Assembly: GCF_000023585.1 (NCBI RefSeq)
Contig: NC_012914.1
Location: 1,101,001 to 1,165,000 of the forward strand
DNA: 64,000 nucleotides
Source of the DNA: Paenibacillus sp. JDR-2
GTDB lineage: Bacteria; Bacillota; Bacilli; Paenibacillales; Paenibacillaceae
Direction of reading: 5' to 3'
A program made the translations under genes and the position numbers. The notes beneath the pieces are model-generated. The model ran no database searches and was not told the DNA's origin. It saw nothing but the letters and a program-made list of their open reading frames with translations. This document shows, in pieces, positions 60,918 through 64,000 of this stretch (position 1 is its first letter; each line of letters opens with the position of its first letter).

Positions 60918-62477
60918 ATGGAGCATAACGGACAACCATTAGAGCAGCCATCGAAACCATTTGCATCCGTCAGCGACAACTTAGCTTTTATCAGGCAATC
61001 TCTTGGCTCACCCAATGATTTATTGATCCGCACCTTTCGGATGGCGGAAGGTGAAAAAGCAGCGGTTGTATGTATCGAAGGCCTGGCTGACAAGCAGGTT
61101 ATTCAGAATCAGGTTATCAGCCAGCTGATGCAGGAAAGCGGAAGCCGTTTTGCCCGTACGGACCGTACCGAGAATACCGGACAGATGGACGATGAATACA
61201 GCAGAGGAACCGAAGCGCAAACGACCGAGCAGCTTTCTCTGCAGGACTTGAGGCGTTCTTCGGATTGGGATGACATTATGCTGACAATCCTGTCCGGAGA
61301 TGCCGCTCTATTTGTGGAAGACATGGAAGAGACGGTTCTGATCGGAAGCAAAGGCTGGAAAAGCCGGGCGATAGAGGAACCGCAGACCGAATCGCTTATC
61401 CGCGGACCAAGGGACGGATTCACGGAAGACCTCCGGACAAATACGGCATTAATTAGAAGAAGGATCCGGGATTCCCATCTCCGGTTCGACTCTTATTGCA
61501 TCGGACGCAGATCAAGGAAGGATGTAACGGTAGCCTATATAGAGGGTATTGCAAACCCAATGCTCGTGAACGAAGTGAAGCGGAGAGTCGGTACGATTGA
61601 TATGGATGATCCGGAAGGATCGGGTTTTATCGAGCAATGGATTCAGGACCATTACTGGTCGCCTTTCCCGCAAATTATGAACACGGAGCGTCCGGATAAG
61701 GTGTCTGGTGCCTTGCTGCAGGGCAAAGTGGCGGTTCTTGTGGACGGTACTCCGTTTCAATTGGTTATGCCGGTGACGATCGGTTCCTTTATTCAATCGC
61801 CGGAGGATTATTACCAGAACTGGATACTGTCGAGCGTACTTCGGATTTTACGCGTTTTTGCCGTTTTTATAGCCTTATTTCTGCCGGGGTTATATATCGC
61901 GCTGTTGGAATATCATCACGGAATGCTGCCGTCCAAGCTTGCCTTTTCCGTAGCGGGGACAAGAGAAGGGGTTCCTTTCCCGGCTGTTGTGGAGACTTTT
62001 CTAATGGAAGCAACCTTGGAGCTTTTACGGGAAGCGGGCGTTCGGCTGCCGAAATCGATTGGCCAGACGATCGGGGTTGTAGGCGGTCTGGTTATTGGCG
62101 AGGCGGCGGTAACGGCAGGCATCGTAAGTCCGGTAATGGTGGTTGTAGTGGCTGTTACCGCTATCGCGTCGTTTGCCATTCCTTCCTATGGGTTTGCAAT
62201 ATCCATTCGGTTAATGCGGTTTCTTATTATGATCGCGGGAAGTGTATTTGGGCTCTACGGCATTGTACTAGCTATGATTATCACTTGTATCCATCTCGTG
62301 AATTTAAGGAGCTTTGGCATTCCGTATACCGCACCGCTTGCGCCGCTTCGCTTGTCGGACTGGCGGGACCTTATTTACCGGCTGCCCGTCATTCGTATGT
62401 CCCATAGACCGGAAATATTGGAAACGATGGATACGAAAAGATTGAATACTAGCAGCAAAAGAAAGGGATCATCATGA
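60918..62477 (+). CDS. spore germination protein, GerA/GerKA family
   Basis: 519 aa from the ATG at 60918 (GGGAGG 6 nt upstream); a frame from 60807 runs through the terminator. The large N-terminal cytoplasmic domain (about 1-290: SVSDNLAFIRQSLGSPNDLLIRTF; GKVAVLVDGTPFQLVMPVTIGSFIQSPEDYYQ) and C-terminal membrane helices (about 290-460: RVFAVFIALFLPGLYIALLEYHHGMLPSKLAFSVAGTREGVPFPAVVETFLMEATLELLREAG) match the GerA A-subunit. It forms the nutrient-gated channel of the spore inner membrane with the B and C subunits that follow. Expression late in the forespore (sigma-G) is expected, but I cannot point to a convincing promoter. Confidence 0.92.
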   Translation: MEHNGQPLEQPSKPFASVSDNLAFIRQSLGSPNDLLIRTFRMAEGEKAAVVCIEGLADKQVIQNQVISQLMQESGSRFARTDRTENTGQMDDEYSRGTEAQTTEQLSLQDLRRSSDWDDIMLTILSGDAALFVEDMEETVLIGSKGWKSRAIEEPQTESLIRGPRDGFTEDLRTNTALIRRRIRDSHLRFDSYCIGRRSRKDVTVAYIEGIANPMLVNEVKRRVGTIDMDDPEGSGFIEQWIQDHYWSPFPQIMNTERPDKVSGALLQGKVAVLVDGTPFQLVMPVTIGSFIQSPEDYYQNWILSSVLRILRVFAVFIALFLPGLYIALLEYHHGMLPSKLAFSVAGTREGVPFPAVVETFLMEATLELLREAGVRLPKSIGQTIGVVGGLVIGEAAVTAGIVSPVMVVVVAVTAIASFAIPSYGFAISIRLMRFLIMIAGSVFGLYGIVLAMIITCIHLVNLRSFGIPYTAPLAPLRLSDWRDLIYRLPVIRMSHRPEILETMDTKRLNTSSKRKGSS

Positions 62478-63598
62478 GAATTAACAGCTACGGCGAAAAA
62501 CCTTTATCTTCTTTGGAGATGGGCATGACGACAACCTCCATGCTGATTGGCGTAGGGATTCTGACGCTTCCCCGCTCGGTGGCAACCTACACGGCCTCGT
62601 TTGATGGCTGGATGAGTATTCTGCTTGCGGGCAGTATTGCGCTTCTTGCAGGCTGGCTAGTTTCCAAGGTAGCAGTCCGGGCGGGGAGTAAACCGTTTCT
62701 GGAATATTCGGTAACCCTGGTAGGCAGGCCGGTCACTTATATAATTGCGGCTCTCCAGTTCAGCTATTTCTTAGGCTTCTGCTCCTTTGAGACAAGGGCA
62801 ATCGCCAACATTTCGAAGCAATACTTATTTGACCGAACACCGGTTGAGTATATCTCGCTAGTGTTTGTTTTGGTTGTTGTCTACGGGGTAGCCGGCAGCA
62901 GGTCGGGGCTGCTTCGTCTGAATGTTCTGTTCCTCCCCTCGGTTCTGATTATGGTTGCGATTGTTGTCTGCTTCGGGTACAGATGGTATGAATTCGATAA
63001 TCTGAAGCCGTTTTTTATTACCCCGCCAATCGGCATTGCGCAGGGGATGAAAGAGGTTGTCTACTCCCTGCTCGGGTTTGAGATTATTTTGTATTACATC
63101 GTGTTTATGGAGCGTCCGGAAAAGGCGCCTAAAGCCGTAATGTCAGGCATTGCATTGACAGTCTTTATCTACCTGGTTATCTATCATCTTGCTATCGGCA
63201 TTTTCTCGAATATTGGAACCATGAACATCGTATATCCAACCATTGAGCTGGCGAAGGAAATCCAGTTCCCGGGCAACTTCTTCGAGCGGTTTGAATCGTT
63301 GTTTTTTGTCATCTGGATTATGACGATCTACAACACAGCGGCCATGGGGTTTGATTTGGCTAACGAATGCCTGTCTTTTCTGTTCAAAAAACTAACCAAA
63401 CGCTACAGGCTGCTTATTATTGCACCCATAGCTTATATGATCTGCATGGCTCCGGGTGATATGGCGGAATTCACGACCCTTGGTAACATCATCAGCTATA
63501 TGGCGATCATTTCCGGCATATTATTGCCGATCTCGCTTCTGATGTTTGGGGGAAAGAAGAAAAAGGAGGAGAAGGCAAATGATAAGAGCGGCGCGTAG
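62474..63598 (+). CDS. spore germination protein, GerB/GerKB family (APC-type transporter)
   Basis: 374 aa with ten predicted membrane segments. ISSLEMGMTTTSMLIGVGILTLPRSVA-like start (here LSSLEMGMTTTSMLIGVGILTLPR), the GVAGSRSGLLRLNVLFLPSVL segment and FERFESLFFVIWIMTIYNTAAMGFDLANECLS are family features. B subunits bind the germinant amino acid or sugar. It overlaps gerA by 4 nt (ATGA) and gerC by 20 nt. The ligand cannot be predicted. Confidence 0.92.
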   Translation: MRINSYGEKPLSSLEMGMTTTSMLIGVGILTLPRSVATYTASFDGWMSILLAGSIALLAGWLVSKVAVRAGSKPFLEYSVTLVGRPVTYIIAALQFSYFLGFCSFETRAIANISKQYLFDRTPVEYISLVFVLVVVYGVAGSRSGLLRLNVLFLPSVLIMVAIVVCFGYRWYEFDNLKPFFITPPIGIAQGMKEVVYSLLGFEIILYYIVFMERPEKAPKAVMSGIALTVFIYLVIYHLAIGIFSNIGTMNIVYPTIELAKEIQFPGNFFERFESLFFVIWIMTIYNTAAMGFDLANECLSFLFKKLTKRYRLLIIAPIAYMICMAPGDMAEFTTLGNIISYMAIISGILLPISLLMFGGKKKKEEKANDKSGA

Positions 63599-64000
63599 AG
63601 GTAGACGAATGCTGCTCTTGGCAATGGCTTCTTCTGTTCTTCTCTCAGGCTGCTGGGACAGGGTTGAGATCGATCAGCGCGGTTTTGTAGTAGGAGTAGG
63701 GATTGACGAACCGGCTAAAAAAGAAGGGAAGCAGGATAGCGGAAATCAGCAAGACAGTAATCAGGATAGCGGAAATCAATCACAAGATAAGCAGAAGGGC
63801 TCTTCCAAGCAGACATTTAAAGTCGTCTACCAAATTGTTATGCCCGCGGAGCTTAGCACAAATAAGGCGGATAGCGGCGTAAGCGGAGGCAAAGCTTTTT
63901 TTAATATGGCGGTAGAGGAAAATACGATGGCGACTTCGATGGCAAAGCTCTCCCAGCGTTTGAGCCGCGCTCCTTTTTTTGAACATTTAAAGGTCATTGT
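63579..64000 (+). CDS. spore germination lipoprotein, GerC/GerKC family (cut by the window edge)
   Basis: Only the first about 140 codons are present, in frame to the last base. The ATG at 63579 has AGGAGG 9 nt upstream, inside gerB. Lipoprotein signal with lipobox LLSGC, then WDRVEIDQRGFVVGVGID, the GerC hallmark. Odd: a Gln/Asp/Ser/Asn-rich insert of about 25 residues with a repeated QDSGNQ follows GVGIDEPAKKEG and interrupts the first beta-strands, before VVYQIVMPAELS resumes the normal family sequence. The C subunit is an outer-face lipoprotein of the germinant receptor. Confidence 0.9.
   Translation, partial: MIRAARRGRRMLLLAMASSVLLSGCWDRVEIDQRGFVVGVGIDEPAKKEGKQDSGNQQDSNQDSGNQSQDKQKGSSKQTFKVVYQIVMPAELSTNKADSGVSGGKAFFNMAVEENTMATSMAKLSQRLSRAPFFEHLKVI

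Overview
The window looks like a chromosomal segment of a Paenibacillus-like spore-forming firmicute. The evidence is S-layer-homology (SLH) anchored glycanases, four carbohydrate importers without their own ATPase, YesM/YesN-type two-component systems, a bacillithiol gene (bshB2), a gerA/gerB/gerC germination operon, strong AGGAGG ribosome sites and many TTG/GTG starts. I see no rRNA, tRNA, insertion sequence, phage or CRISPR array.

Layout. 1-6.8 kb: a minus-strand pair of LplB/LplC-type permeases and a membrane-bound AraC regulator, divergent from a cytoplasmic beta-helix carbohydrate enzyme, with a near-consensus CcpA (cre) box between them. 6.8-9.8 kb: a marR / MFS drug exporter / flavodoxin operon with a sigma-A promoter overlapped by an inverted repeat. 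9.9-11.6 kb: a histidyl-tRNA synthetase gene behind a promoter, a 16-codon leader ORF with His-Tyr-His-Tyr codons, alternative hairpins and a strong terminator; this looks like a ribosome-mediated attenuator. 11.6-15.7 kb: small housekeeping and stress genes (HTH-methyltransferase fusion, GNAT, yojF-bshB2, transglutaminase-like, DUF1801). 15.7-20.5 kb: a five-gene operon for an amino-sugar acid (amidohydrolase, DgaE, DgaF, KDG-type kinase, GntR regulator), whose promoter lies between two copies of one palindrome. 20.5-22.4 kb: DUF1801-GNAT fusion, DinB-like protein, small membrane protein. 22.4-23.1 kb: non-coding, repeat-rich.

23.1-60.8 kb is a run of three glycan-use modules, each with its own sensor kinase and AraC-type response regulator. 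Module A (23.1-35.6 kb): kinase/regulator, two permeases, an SLH-anchored GH16 laminarinase-like enzyme with several carbohydrate-binding modules, a secreted GH16 lichenase and a binding lipoprotein; it should degrade and import beta-1,3(-1,4)-glucan. Module B (35.9-45.5 kb): kinase/regulator, a family-1 importer, a cytoplasmic Cys-type sulfatase and its formylglycine-generating enzyme; it should import and desulfate a sulfated sugar. Module C (45.6-60.8 kb): a MalEFG-type importer, a 2113-residue SLH-anchored GH87 alpha-1,3-glucanase, and a membrane-anchored binding protein in an operon with a kinase and regulator; it should use alpha-1,3-glucan. Shared upstream motifs tie the genes of modules A and C to their regulators. 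60.8-64 kb: a gerA-gerB-gerC operon, gerC cut by the window edge.

The strongest candidate for something undescribed is a long structured intergenic element present twice (22786-22953 and 35697-35828). Its inner stem has different sequence but preserved pairing in the two copies, and a fragment recurs at 13801-13837. The hisS leader attenuator is second. All functions are inferred from sequence reading; no database search was run.
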